Below are positions 33,122 through 44,728 of a DNA stretch of 64,000 bases, piece by piece. The DNA comes from Moniliella sp. 'wahieum'. Taxonomy: Eukaryota; Basidiomycota; Moniliellomycetes; Moniliellales; Moniliellaceae. A program made the translations under genes and the position numbers. How positions within the stretch are numbered: position 1 is the first letter of the stretch; the number at the start of each line of letters is the position of its first letter. The stretch covers positions 806,001 through 870,000 of the forward strand of contig RSEE01000008.1 of the NCBI GenBank assembly GCA_003971905.1, given 5' to 3'. The notes under the pieces are model-generated. The model saw only the letters and a program-made list of their open reading frames with translations. It ran no database searches and was not told where the DNA came from.

Positions 33122-34080
33122 ATGGCGTCTCGTGGCCTCATGTCGATGGGCCAGCTCGCCCGGGCGGCCATGCCCTCTTCGATCGCTGGTGTCCGCCCCC
33201 GTGTTGTGGCTCGACCTGTATCGGTATCGATGGCCGTGCGTCACGCGTCTGGCTGGCTCCACCCTGGTGTGTTGAACCCCCACCAGAAGAACATGGCCCG
33301 CAAGATGCGCGGTCGTGGTCGTGGTAATGGCCTCGGTAAGACGTCCGGTAAGGGTCAGATGGGCCAAACGTCGCGTTCGGGTCCGCGCAAGCCCGGCCTG
33401 GGTTTTGAGGGTGGCCAAACGGCCCTGACCAAACTGTTCCCCAAAAAGGGAAAGCGGAACCCTCTGGCCAAGGAGTACGCCACCGTCACTTTGGGTCGCA
33501 TCCAGGAGTGGATCAAACGCGGTCTGATTAACCCGAGCCAGAAGATTACCATCCCTGTCCTTGTCCAGACCAACTGTATCTCCGTGTCCACGATGGTGTC
33601 AAGCTGTTGGCGAACAACTCGGAGTACTTTTCGACTCCGATCAACATTGAAGTAAGCCAGGCCACGGATGAGGCTATCAAACTAGTCGAGATCAACGATG
33701 GCACGATTACCACCCGCTATCACGGAAAGGTCTACCTGCGCTCGTTGGTCCGCCCTTTCAAGTGGCTCCACCGGGGGCGGCCGCTGCCTACGCCCCCTGT
33801 TCCTTTCCGGAAGAAGGACTTGAGTACGTTTCCCTCCTGCGCCCACTTGTATTGGTCCATGGCTCTGCTTGCCCCAGAAACTAACCTGTGTGAATGGCCA
33901 GTGTACTACTGTTCCTTCCACCACCGCGGGTTCTTGGCCAAGGAGGCGATCTTGGGTACCAACCCCAAGCTCAATGTTTCTCTCCTTGACAAGATCGAGC
34001 CTAAGCGGAAGTACCAGCAGGAGATGACCAAGAAGTTCTTGGCCGAGCGCAAGGCCGCGACGGTGAAGACGGCTGCTTAA
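33122..34080 (+). CDS. MRPL10: Mitochondrial ribosomal protein uL15m
   Basis: Large-subunit protein of the mitochondrial ribosome. The presequence (MASRGLMSMGQLARAAMPSS...VRHASG) is followed by the bacterial-L15-like start LHPGVLNPHQKNMARKMRGR and the glycine-rich GRGNGLGKTSGKGQMGQTSR. The core continues GFEGGQTALTKLFPKKG and VTLGRIQEWIKRGLI. One intron (33824-33901, 78 bp, ctaac branch) separates RKKDL from MYYCSFHHRGFLAKEA. The protein ends KRKYQQEMTKKFLAER...KTAA. One frame change near 33590 (a missing base at SV-H-DGVKLL) breaks the reading. The start Met is the first one before the presequence and follows an ACAATGG context. Confidence 0.9.
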
Positions 34081-34716
34081 GTAGGAGCTCGTCATGAGCG
34101 ATATGCATGTGGTTTGGCTCGGCGCTTTGGTTGTGGTAGCGAGCACGTTGGCAGTAGCTGTCTGTGGCGGCACCCCTCTCGGCGTCGCAAACGGCGGCTG
34201 ATCGAACGGCGTGCTAGGTGTGTGTGTGTGTCCAGGATGTAGCGCTTGTGTCGGCGGCGGCGGGGGTGGGTATGAGGTGTGCTACTGGGATCTGGTGCTG
34301 AAAGCGCAGGACACGAGCGGGAGCACATCCTAGCTAGACTCGCCGGGTCGTCTGGCCGTTCTGATTGACAGCCGACACTGCGCTTGAAACGCAGCACACA
34401 GCCCCCGCGCCGTTCCTCAGCAGCGGTGCCGGCCACGGCAGCGAAGAGCACTGGCAGCGGCCATCCCAGGGCACGTAGCAAGCAGACACTCTGCAGAGCA
34501 GCGCTAATTAACCCTTGCTGAGCAGCACAGGAGCTAACCCACCCGCACCAGACCGCCCACCCACTGCCGTCGCCCCCCACCACGCAGGGCTGCGCCACTG
34601 CGGGGCGCCCGCCTGGCCAGTTCCATGCTTCCTTGCCTGGCCTGCGTTGTGCTGCTCCTCTCACAACCTCTGCCCGCCCCCACCTCCTCCCTCGCCCCCC
34701 TCCCACACACCACACC
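34081..34716. other. Intergenic region MRPL10-membrane protein gene
   Basis: Spacer with a short GT run near 34217-34231 and C-rich leader before 34717. No gene seen. Confidence 0.45.
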
Positions 34717-36270
34717 ATGGCCTCTGGCCTGCCTGCGCCGGCATCAGAGCCCATGTCCCACACCCCACTTGCCATGCCCCCGACGCATCCGCCTACAGCC
34801 CTGCCTTCCTCTCCCCCTCTGACTTGGACGCATCCGATCACGACGACGACGGCACCTCCGTCCCTTTGGACGAATATCCATTCGACTCGGATGACGACCC
34901 CGACCACCTTGACCCGCTCGAGCCGGACGAAGACGACGAGGCAGAGGCAGACACCGAGCAAGGCCACATGCTGGCCGACGAGTATGCTCACTACTATTAT
35001 GGCCAGGACGCCCACCCTCGCCAGTCTCTGCACCCTTCCCCCTCACACGGTGCCCACGCATCCCTGCGCACCCACGCGAATGGTACCGCTCCTTTCATGT
35101 CGCCCGAGGACGAAGAACTGCTCGCCAATGAGCCCAGCGTGGACTCCTACCACGGCTGGCCCCTCTTTGCCGCCGTCGCCCCACCCGTGCTCACTCTCTT
35201 TGGAGGTCAGGCTGACCACTGGTCCAATGCGGTCGAGATCCTTCTTGCCTCCTTTTGGCTCTACCAGTTCCTTCGCTCTCCATGGGAGTTGTACGACGCG
35301 GCCCGGACCAAGCGCGTATTGCACGCTGACATTACCACTCGGTTTCCGTTGGGCGACTTGCGCGCCCAAAGGGCGCATGCCGCCCATCTTGCCCAGCAAG
35401 CTCAAACCCAAGCTCTCTCCAGCGTGCCGAACTGCTCGCCTTTCTGTGGTGCATTCTCTCCCCTGTGGTGGGTGCCATTACGCTGATCTGGTTGCGCGAG
35501 ACTCTCAGTGACGGAGGTCAGTACATCAATGCCTTTTCCATCCGTCTGTTTGTTGTGACGGCTGGGATCAAGCCGTGGATGCATGCCATTCGCCTTATTC
35601 GGCGCCGGATCCTCTTCCTGCAGAAGGAAGTTCATTACCCAGCTGGACAAATTGAAGCCATGACGGAGCGGATTGAACAACTGGAGATCGACCTGGCTCA
35701 GGCCCGTCAGGACACAGTCACCAGGGAGGAGATGGATGCGCTGCGGAGCGCGCTTGACATTCCGTTGGCCCGTGTTGTGCGCGCAGTACGCAAGGCGGCG
35801 CGGCGCGAGGCGCGGGCCCAAGCGGCACGCGCAGGCGAGCTTGCTAGGGTCGATGACCAGCTTGCCGCCTTGGTTGAAACCACATCGTCTAATGCTGAAC
35901 AGATCCTTCTCGATCGCAAGGAGCGGGAGCGTTGGTCCGCCTTGCCGGGTACCTTGTTCCAGGCGATTGGTACCGTCATGGGCCAAAGGTACAAGTTGGG
36001 CCCAAACGATCCTGCGAACCGTACCAAGGAAATAACATCTGGCTCCATTACCCAACTGGATGAATCTGCCCCCCGTCCATCGCTGCCTCCGAGCCAACCG
36101 GCTCGCCGAATGCGAACCGTCGTAAGGTGCGCCACAAGCGCTCTTCCACCTGGTCCGAATCCCGCCCCACCAAGTCTCCCGTTCGCCCCTCGTCCCCTTC
36201 CTCTTCAGCGGTGATGACCTGTGCGTGGTCTCCTACGATGCGCTCGCGCCCTTTTCCTTTTGCTGTTTAG
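34717..36270 (+). CDS. Conserved-looking membrane protein of unknown function
   Basis: I do not recognise a named family. The N terminus (MASGLPAPASEP) leads into a very acidic region (PFDSDDDPDHLDPLEPDEDDE near 34870-34960). A hydrophobic stretch follows (LFAAVAPPVLTLFGG, near 35160-35215) with EILLASFWLYQFLRSPWEL, then a second one (LLAFLWCILSPVVGAITLIWL, near 35430-35490). Next is INAFSIRLFVVTAGIKPWMHAIRLIRRRI and a coiled coil (IEAMTERIEQLEIDLAQARQD, about 35660-35720), with a second helical, Arg/Ala-rich stretch to 35920. Frame changes fall near 34790, 35430 and 36090. In one frame the protein ends at 36214; in another, a Ser/Arg/Pro-rich tail (STWSESRPTKSPVRPSSP) runs to 36270, which I prefer. 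A membrane-anchored coiled-coil protein is the safest description. Confidence 0.65.
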
Positions 36271-36949
36271 ATACCGTAGTGCTGACCCGTTGATTTTCTG
36301 TGCACAGTGGGTCGCTCGATGCTGACCAAGGCACGGGATATGGGGGTGGAACGAGCTGCAACAGCCTAGCAGCATGCAAGCCACAGGGACGCCTCAACCG
36401 ACCATGCCTAGCAGTGCCTCGATTGGCAGCAAGTACGGCTCGGGCGCCGGTCGGAGACCAATACCCCCGCCCCGCGGCTGGGTCACCATATATCCACCAC
36501 CTCTCTTGCGTCCAATCATGCGGCTAAGCAAGTCTTTTCGCCTCCTACCCCACCCATTTCTGATTCGATGCCGGGTATGAAATCGAAACACAGCCATTCG
36601 CGCCGGGCCTCCCGGTCGTAGGAGCCAAAGCACTCGTTTTCGGGGGGTTCAATCCCTTTGTTCGACTGGACCTATCTCAGAGAAGATTCTCTTCACTACG
36701 ATCTCTCCTGTGTTCTTTTTATCTATGCCACCGTCCCCTCCCCCTCATGTCAATGTCGAGGGCGATTGGGTGGCAACTTTGATTCCCTGAAACGACTTAC
36801 GCCTGCACCTTATACCTCTTCACGTCCTGCCGTTTCCTTTCCTTTGTCTCTTTTGTGTGGCTTCTGAGACTTCTACGTTTGATGCACATCTCCACGAAAC
36901 TCCATTTTGGTCAATGATCTTTCCCCATGATGCTCCGATTCACTGAAGT
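36271..36949. other. Intergenic region
   Basis: No gene supported. A ggttcaatccc stretch near 36647 resembles a tRNA T-arm, but the remaining cloverleaf is missing. Confidence 0.4.
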
Positions 36950-37539
36950 TCAGTACCCTTCGCCTTTGCCCTCCTTATCGACGCCCTCTCTCCCGCCGGT
37001 AAAAAAAGCCTCTCTCTCCTTCCCAGCACTGGTGAGTGCGTAGTAAATGCGGTGCGTTGCGCCACAGGGGAGGGAGCGTGAAAACTCCCGAGCATGCGTG
37101 GCACTCTCTCGCTTGGGCGAGAAGACATCTGTTATGCCCTCGTTTTTGGTTTCTTGATCTCCCTCGGGCTGGCTCGGATCGGAATATTCCGCGCCTCGTT
37201 TCTCCCTCTTCGCGTATACTTTTTGTTGGGCTTCAAGATGATGTCTCGCACTCATTTCTCCTTCCGTATATAGAGAGGAAAGTGGGCTGCAAACTCGTGC
37301 TTGTCATCGACAGTTCCATCCTTGCCTTGTTGTGCGAACCCTCCGGTGAATAGAAATGGTACCAAAACTAAGGCAACTATAAAACATGTGCTACTGAAAC
37401 ACACGTTCTTCCCTTTGTTGTCAAAAAGCGAGGGATCTAAAGTGATCTGCTGTTTAGTGGATCTCTTAGACTCATCGGCGGGGGCGTGAGGGGTCGATTG
37501 ACGAAGTCTCCCTGGTTTTGTGGTTGTTCCATCGTTCAC
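36950..37539 (-). CDS. Candidate small membrane protein, two overlapping frames
   Basis: Two frames of about 95 and 101 residues follow each other, the stop of the first overlapping the start of the second (aaatgag near 37252). The first has a single strong hydrophobic segment (CFIVALVLVPFLFTGGFA) after a basic, Ser/Thr-rich stretch, as in a type II membrane protein. The second is charged and polar. Given the indels elsewhere, one protein broken by an error is possible; a short frame at 37546-37734 could be a further 5' exon. No family recognised. The open frames are only modestly longer than expected by chance in this lower-GC stretch. Confidence 0.25.
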
Positions 37540-37811
37540 AGACGTTTACCTCTGTAAAGACAGTAGCCAACCGAGACGATTTTCTAGAGTATCCATGACT
37601 ATACCGGGGAAGCATATATCACCTCCTCTCCCGTCATATGCGGATCGCGAGAGGTTTGCATGCCTCTCACATTCTCCATAGACCCAATCCGATGTGCTCT
37701 CCACGAATTGGACTGTCATGTTATTGCTTAGCAAGTTGAACGGGCCCTGGCTTCGTGCTCAACAGAATCAGACTATCATTCCTGCTCGCCGCCGATCAAG
37801 ATGCCATGAAT
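37540..37811. other. Short spacer before SLY1 3' end
   Basis: No firm gene; see the candidate membrane protein next to it. Confidence 0.4.
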
Positions 37812-39892
37812 CTAATTCTTCTGGGCCAGGCGGGCCAGGACGGAGCAGAATTCCTTAGGAGAGACAATCTCCGTCGCCCCATAAGTGATCCGCTTGGGCA
37901 CGCCCGCCTGGGAGGAGGATGTACGCTGCTCGTACTCGCGCAAGTTGGCATACTCGACATAGCTGCCCCCGCCCACCACAAATACGACCGCATCGTTGTG
38001 CCCGCTAGCCGAAACAGGCGCCGATGTATCGGCCACTGTCCGCCGCTTGGGATCGAGGTAGAGGTACTTGTCGGACTCTGTCCTGGCCTGCGCCGATGCT
38101 TGAGCTGGGTCCATTAGTGCCTTGACCAACCGCGTCACCGTCTCGTCCTTCTGTGCTGGGAGGAAGTTCTTGACCCCTGCAACTAGGTTCTCGAATCCAG
38201 AATCTTTCAATCGTTCCCCCAGCGTTCGCCCCAGAGCACCAAACCCTTTAAACAGATCTTTCCCCTGGGCAGGGGCAGGTGCTGGCGCCGACGCCAACGA
38301 CATCATCCGAGCCGTTTGGCGAATGCTGCATAGACGGAAAGGTCAGCAAGTGATCAGTCAGCAAAAAAGGGAGGAGGGTGAGTGTCGGGGGAGTGGGGGT
38401 GGAGAGGGGGGGGGATGTACCTTTGGACATAGCGAAGTGCAGATAAATCAGCCCCAGCTGCCGTTAGCGCATCCTCGAACGTTTTCAGCTCGTTGGGTCC
38501 CAATTCGACGGGGCTGGAGAGATAAAAGATCAAAAAGAGACGAAGCTTGTCTTGAGCCGCCCCGGACCAAGCCGTGTTTTGGATAGCGTCCAGCACGGTC
38601 TTTTGAGGAACGTTGCGGATGCCCTCCTCGATTTGGAACAGCTCGTCCAAGCCGCGGTCGCGGATGCCTTGCAACAAGGCCGTGGCAATGTTCATGTGAG
38701 CGTCCAGCACAGTCTTGCGCGCGGTAAGCGCCGGGAGAGCTGTAATAGCCGCTTTCAAATGGAGCGCATTGTTCCCTTCCAGCGAGCTCACATCGTCCAA
38801 AGGAGAAATGCCCGTTTTGCGCGTGAGCTCAGCAGCATCAGCCTTGTACTTGCCCAGCTCCTGGTCAATGTCGGCAGCAACCTCGGGGAAGGGCTGCACG
38901 ACATTCTTTGTCCAGAAAAAGTCCTTGCCATCCAGATCGTACGTCTTGGCTTTGCCTCCCTGCTCCGAGGCGGGAACACTGACCCGGTTCAAGCGCAGCT
39001 CCAACACGTCGTCCACCAGTGCTTGGTACGTCCAACTGTGAGCAAGCATGGGGACCAAGTCCACATCTCGATCCAACAACAGGAGTAATGGTCGTTGGGA
39101 AACCCACCCCTCGGCCGCGGATCCAGAGGAAAAGAGGTCGCTGGCGCCTCGGGTAGAAGCTAGGTGGGAGCGAATGAGCTCATCCAGTTCACGAGCCACC
39201 AGCTCGGCAGCATTCCCACCCGGTGCGCGAATGATGGGTATGCCACCCCCTCGAGTGGCTAGCACACTGAAAAGGCCATGCGCAATGCGGCTTGCTTCCG
39301 CGCGGACTGCCTCCTCGCCCGCGCCCGGAGCATACAGGACTTCGTACGTGTTGTGTTTTTGCGGGGGAGGGAGCAGCTCGAAGAGTGAGTTGTCGAGCAC
39401 AACAAAGTCGAGGTACTGATCAAACACCTGCTCCACCCCAGCTCCATCCGACTTGGTGGCAACTATCCGGGCAAACTCGTCGAGCTGCGAGTCGGAGAGG
39501 GGCGAGATGAAGTTGACAAGGATCGACTCGTAGGCTGCGCGGGCTAGATCGTCGGCGATCCGAGTAAAGTTGGCGGTGGTGGGGGCAACAAAGTAGACCG
39601 CAGGCACATCTGGAAGTGGAGTGGAGGTCGGTCGGAATGAAGCTGGAGGTGGAGGGGTGACGCCGGCCTGGCGCAGGTCCTGGACCGTCATGAGGGGTGC
39701 GACCACCTCCTGGGCAGCGCTGTCGAGCACGAGCACTTTCCAGGACGGGGCGGCCGCGGCGTCGAGGGCAGCCGACGGAGAAGGAGGCTTGCCATCGCCG
39801 CCAGCGACCGCCTTGATGCGCGCATCGGCGACGGGGCGGTTGGAGTTGAGGAGGGCAAGCAGCGCGCCCACCTGGGCTTCGCGCAGCGACAT
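37812..39892 (-). CDS. SLY1: SM protein SLY1 (ER-Golgi vesicle fusion)
   Basis: Sec1/Munc18-family protein that binds syntaxin-5-type SNAREs and drives ER-Golgi fusion. Two exons (38421-39892 and 37812-38325) flank a 95-bp intron between LSALRYVQ and SIRQTARMM. The predicted 661 residues agree with the yeast protein (666). Visible landmarks: [94 protein letters not shown] and the C-terminal [19 protein letters not shown]. The reading is intact in both exons. The N terminus starts [16 protein letters not shown], just before conserved sequence; an upstream Met exists but adds non-conserved residues. Confidence 0.93.
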
Positions 39893-40286
39893 GGTGGTGC
39901 CCTCCGGCATCAGCGTGCAGGCGCCGCCGAGGGCAAGGCGGCCAGAGGGCAACCCTAGCCAGCCGCCACGTGGAGATGAGCTTACGGCAGGCGTGGCCAC
40001 ACGTGATGCGTGCGACGGGAGGTGACATCACGTGCCATGTCATGGGTGTGACCGACTAGGGGGACAAGCCACTGCTGGGGGAAGAGGCTGCCAAGAGCTG
40101 CGCCAGACTGCCCCACCCCGCTGCGCCGCTGGCCCCCACCTGCGCCCGCTCGGGCGGCGCCTTAGGCCTTAGCGGGCCCTGCGTCGCCGCCGATCCGATC
40201 AGCCCGCAGCCGCATCCACCTGCCCCCTATCTAGCTCCTCCCCCGCCACCATTGCGCCCTCAGCCCCGCTGCTCACCCTGGCCGCC
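39893..40286. other. Divergent promoter region SLY1/RhoGAP gene
   Basis: 394 bases, C-rich towards the RhoGAP gene; tgacatcacgtgccatgtcatg near 40023-40044 is a near-palindrome centred on a CACGTG E-box. No TATA box seen. Confidence 0.45.
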
Positions 40287-43023
40287 ATGGCCCCCGAGCT
40301 CGATGCCACTCGCCTCCTCGCCCCCTTCGAGGCCGGCATCCGCCAGGCGCGCATCTACCACTCCTACCTGGATGCACGCCTCGCCGCCGAGAGGCGGTAC
40401 GCCGCAGACCTTCAGAGTGTCCTCGATGCCCACCCTCCCGACCCCCCTGAGCCCGACACGGCCAGTGACCGTCCCCACCGCTTTTCCTCCAAGAAACTGC
40501 CCACACCGCAGCTCGATGGCTACACCCGCGATGTATGGCTTGCCTACCGCAAAGCCGACCAGGCAGAGGCCGAAGCACGCCTCCGCCACGTCGATCTTGT
40601 CCGGCAAGAAGCCCTGGACCCTTTGGATGCCTGTGTGCAAGAGTCAGGAGCGCGCACTCGAGGACATGCGCAACAGCCTGCAGGCCAGTCGCAAGTCGTA
40701 TGAAGAGGCGCATTCCAAGCTTCTCCCCCCTGTGCGCAATGCGTATGAGAAGAAGTGTTCAGAATTGGACGAGCTGGTACGCCAAGAGGCGGCTGTTGAA
40801 CTTCAGCGCCAGCAGCTTGCGGAGATCCAGGCGCCCCAGCCTCCGAAAATTCTAACGGATGAGGCGTCTCTGAGCACAAACCCTCGTTGGCACTGATGAT
40901 GGCCAGAAGGGATCGCCCACAGAGTGCTACTCGCCCAGCGACCAGCAGCGCTCGTTCCCCAAGCTGATCGATGCTTTGCGTAACAAAGAGATCCGGGAGG
41001 GGTGGGACGTGGCACGGGAGGCTGCCAAAAAGAAAGCCATCTTTTCTCGTCGGCCGAGGGACCCCTCAGAATACACATACGATCCTGCTGTTGCGGAGGC
41101 GCTGCTGCGCAAGAAAGCGAAGACCCAACGAGAAGTTGAGGAGCTGGACGACAAGTACCGCGACGTAGTGATCAAATTGGAGAAGCTCCGCCTGTCACTT
41201 GCTCGCTGCATCAAGCGGACGCAAGACCAGTGTTGCACTCAGCGCTCCGAGATGGGTGCTCAGCTCATGAAGGCGTGGTCTTTTAATCAACAAGAGGGCC
41301 AGTTCCTGTCAGATGAGGTGGTTATATTTCGCGTCGAGGCGGTGCACGATGCTGCCCTTCATTGTGCCCATATCCAAAGGATGTGCGTTTGGTTCAAGCG
41401 CAGCTCCCGGCGCAAACAGAGCTTGAGCTAATACAGGTGCCTTACATCAACCAGTATGTCTCCTTGCGGCTGGCCCTTTGCTGTTACGCGGATCGAATGC
41501 TGACTTGTTCTCTGTAGCTGGCATGGCGCCGTAAATGACCTCCTCTTTGGAGTCAAACTGATGGACTACGCGTCGAGCCGTGATAAGCCTTCGCAGCCGC
41601 CGCTTCTTGTACAAAAATGTGTTGCCTACCTCGACACATATGCTCTCAATGTGGAAGGCATTTATCGCACATCGGCCAAGCGGACTGCTGTAGAAAGGCT
41701 TGCCAACAAAGCCGAGAAGGATGAAATGGCTTTAACCTTCACTCCAGGCACAGATGATCCGGTGACGGTAGCAGGCCTGCTGAAGCGGTATCTACGCCAA
41801 CTTCCCGAGCCTCTTCTCCCGCTGAACCGCGCAACGATGTCGGCCTACACAGAGTCGCGAATGGAAGAGACGCGATGTGGCTGGCCATTGTTATGTGAAC
41901 GGATCCGCAGCCAGCCTCTTGTTCATCAAGTGACACTGCAACTCGTTCTCGAGCACCTCGGGCGCGTTGCAGGAAACTGTCAGAAAAACAAGATGACGGC
42001 ATCCAACTTGGCACTCGTATTCGGCCCTGTTATCCTCGGAGCGCCTGAGTTGGAAAATACCGACAAATTGGCCATGCTCGAACAAGATCGAACCATGGAA
42101 GATCTGATCGTCTTTGGAGGGGACATTTTCGATAACCTCAAGGGGTCATCTGCCTCTCTTTCTTAATCCCTAATCCTGATGCTACCCAAAATACCACCCA
42201 AAACGCTAGTGCACTTTCACCAACTCCTCCTGAACCCTCGCGTCCACAAGGGGGTGGACACCATCACACACAATCTCTCGACGCTGGGTCGCCTCGGAAT
42301 CAGAGACCGACATTGGGTGTTGGCTTGATGCGGCGTGTCTCGGACGGCCCGAGAACTCGTTCAATGAGAGTTCCGAGCAGACGCGAGGACCTCCCATGCT
42401 CTGACCTGAGCACGGACCAGGCTTCCTGCAGTGACCGTCCGTGCTTAAACGTGGAATTGACCAGCCCTACTGATACGTCCATTCCTCAGGTTCCACCTCT
42501 AGCTCCCCAGGTCCCCGCAGTGGCACCACTTCCCAGTCTTCACCCGCCCTCCAGGAGACGCCCCCCCTCTCCCGATCCCGTTCGATCTTGTTACTCTGCC
42601 CCGCTTCCTCCCCGCTCAACCTCGAGCCACGATAGCTCTCTTCCTCCTCCGGTAGCCTTCCCCGCCGCCGCATCGAATGAACCCCTCTTGGGAACCAGTC
42701 CTCTTCCTCGTCGTCCCCCTCTTCCTCCTCTTCCACCTCCACCTCCTCTTCCTCCTCGCCCGAGCTCAGTCCAACCAGAAAGGCAAGTCCACCCTTCTTC
42801 GAATCCCTCCCCCTCTGTTACCTCGTTTGCAGCATTTGGGGGTGGTGTTCCGCCTCCACCCCCACTTCCTCGCCCCCCAAACTCGGTCCAGGAGGGAGCT
42901 GCTGGGTCTGACAAGCGCGTATCGTGGGACGGAGCTCACTATCCTGCTCGGCCTCTCCTTCCCCACAACTCGATGAGCGGGGGGATAGGAGGCCCACCAC
43001 CGCCACCCCTACCTTCCCCTTGA
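40287..43023 (+). CDS. F-BAR and RhoGAP domain protein
   Basis: Membrane-curving GTPase-activating protein for Rho/Cdc42-type GTPases, similar in layout to yeast Rgd1. The F-BAR region starts at residue 1 (LLAPFEAGIRQARIYHSYLDARLAAERRYA) and runs through charged helices to about 41400. An intron (41454-41517, 64 bp) precedes WHGAVNDLLFGVKLMDYA. The RhoGAP domain contains the Arg-finger segment VEGIYRTSAKRTAVERL, VAGLLKRYLRQLPEPLLP and NKMTASNLALVFGPVIL. The C-terminal tail (42170-43023) is proline-rich with PPPPP runs suited to SH3 or profilin binding. Frame changes occur near 40640, 40890, 41320 and 42165. The last one separates a stop at 42166 from the proline tail, which I join to the same gene because the sequence runs on without a break. 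Likely acts in polarity or septation. Confidence 0.82.
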
Positions 43024-43611
43024 CCGTGGAAGGTGGCATATCCTACCACGAATGATGCTCTATTCCCCTCTGGCTCTCTGGAAGAAACCGTGGGAGAATG
43101 TGAGCCCCCTCCCACTTCGAGTTGTCGCCCCATCAGAGAGTGTGCCGCGTCCTTTGGCGCCCGAAGAGCCTTTTACTCAATAAGCCTGACCCACCATTTC
43201 CGACTCTCGTCATGTTTTCAATGGCGTGGTACCTCAAAACAGTCGGTCTATGCTACTCTTTTTTCCCCTGATGCCTCTAGCTGTCACGGTTTTATACGAC
43301 CGCGCCGAGCGAGATCTTCGTTGATGGTTTACCGGTAGCCCTCTTTTGCTTCCTGATGACCTAACAGGTAAAGCACATTCTTACGGCCTTCCCGCTTACC
43401 CTGTGGGCTGCATCTGGTGGTGGGGTCGTAGAAAGCAGAGATTTGCCCGCAACTCATTGTTGTGTACTCAGTAGGTAAGCACTGCCACAAAAGGCAGCAG
43501 CAGCTGAGAGCTTCAGCGCTGATGGTGTCAGAATTAAATAGACGGGGGTAACGTTGAACGTTAATTATAAGCGTTATAGGACGCCTGGGCGCCTCCATCA
43601 CTTACATCACT

Positions 43612-43637
43612 TGACGTCATGTGCTCAGACACGTGGA
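43612..43637 (+). promoter_or_regulatory. CRE-type palindrome and E-box upstream of YET3
   Basis: TGACGTCA at 43612-43619 is a perfect bZIP (CREB/ATF-type) site. ACACGTGG follows at 43630. They lie about 145-170 bases before the start codon of an ER membrane protein gene. Confidence 0.4.
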
Positions 43638-43683
43638 TCGGCGGGGACGATGGCGATGATGGGAGAAGAGGCTGGGCGGGCAC

Positions 43684-43689
43684 TATAAA
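43684..43689 (+). promoter_or_regulatory. TATA box of YET3
   Basis: TATAAA 93 bases before the start codon, the usual distance for a fungal TATA box once a short leader is allowed for. Confidence 0.45.
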
Positions 43690-43781
43690 GCGAGCAACGA
43701 GCCTTTTCTGTCCATCGGCCACATCCACCTGCTCAAGCCAGCCCCGTCCCTCAGCACACTCATATTGAGATCGTTGGCACC

Positions 43782-44561
43782 ATGATGGCGCTCCACTACT
43801 TGCTCTCCTTTGTCGTCCTTCTCCTGGAGGTGGTCTTTTTTTTTGTCCTCATCGCGCCGCTGCCGTTTGCAGCGCGTCGCAAGCTCTTCCGTTTCCTGGC
43901 TTCACCTCCTGCACGCAAGGCCCAATATTGGTTCAAGATCACCTTTATCTTTGTGGCGGTCCTGTTTGCAGACGCATGCCAAAAGATGGTGGCCGCTGCG
44001 CAACAGTATCGCGAGCTGCAGAAGAATGAGGGTGGTGAGCTGGGGCTTGGTCAGGCAACGGCCATGGCCTCATTGGCAACCGGGGGTGGGAACTCGAGTG
44101 CTCTTGCTTCTAAATTCTACACGGAGCGTAACTTCTACCTGACTGGATTCACCCTTCTTCTTGGCCTGTAAGACACCTCTTGTTGATTCGTGTGCATTCC
44201 TGGATGGAATCCGGAAGATTATTGACGTTGTTTTTTGCGACCACACCAGGATCCACTCTCGCGTGTTCCGTCTCATCAACGAGCTTATCGAATCCCAGGA
44301 GGAGCTATTTTCTCTCGAATCGAGCAAGTCCGACGCGCCTGCTCCCGTAGGAACCCCGGCTGAGGTGGAGGCTAAATACAAGGAGGAACTTGGTGCGTTA
44401 TTGAGTGTTTTCCGTGCAGCGCTTCCGACTGACTCTTGGTTTTGTCAACAGAGCGTCTCAAAAAGCAATCCCAGGAGCAACAACTCGAGTACACTCAACT
44501 TTCCGACAAACTCGCCAAGACCACTGCCACTGCTACACCAACAGCACCAGTGGCTAACTAG
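43782..44561 (+). CDS. YET3: BAP31/Yet family ER membrane protein
   Basis: Homolog of yeast Yet1-3 and animal BAP31, which act in ER protein sorting and quality control. Three exons: 43782-44167, 44250-44392, 44452-44561; introns of 82 and 59 bp. The 212-residue product has three N-terminal membrane segments (LLSFVVLLLEVVFFFVLIAPL; WFKITFIFVAVLFADA; YLTGFTLLLGLIHSRVF) and the family motif ERNFYLTGF. A charged C-terminal coiled coil (LINELIESQEELF; ERLKKQSQEQQLEYTQLSDKL) faces the cytosol. It does not end in the KKxx ER-retrieval signal; the last residues are TPTAPVAN. The reading is intact and the splice sites restore the frame. Confidence 0.9.
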
Positions 44562-44728
44562 AGATCGTCGAGGAATAATTTGTGGAATTGATAGACGACA
44601 CTCTGTTTCCTATTTCTTTTTGCAACAGAACTCCAGAGATAATGGGCTCTCACGCCCCTCCCATTCCTGCTCGTGTCCCAATAGAATCCATACAGCTCCT
44701 AACATGTATGATTCCCCCCCACCTCAGC

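Larger units (their letters stand above)
43024..43781. other. Intergenic region upstream of YET3
   Basis: Holds a GTTGAACGTTAA motif near 43551-43567, a palindromic TGACGTCA (43612-43619), ACACGTGG (43630-43637) and a TATAAA box (43684-43689). No gene seen. Confidence 0.5.

Noticed and set aside
36600-36680. tRNA-like T-arm (ggttcaatccc)
   Set aside because: No matching acceptor, D or anticodon stems at the right spacing.
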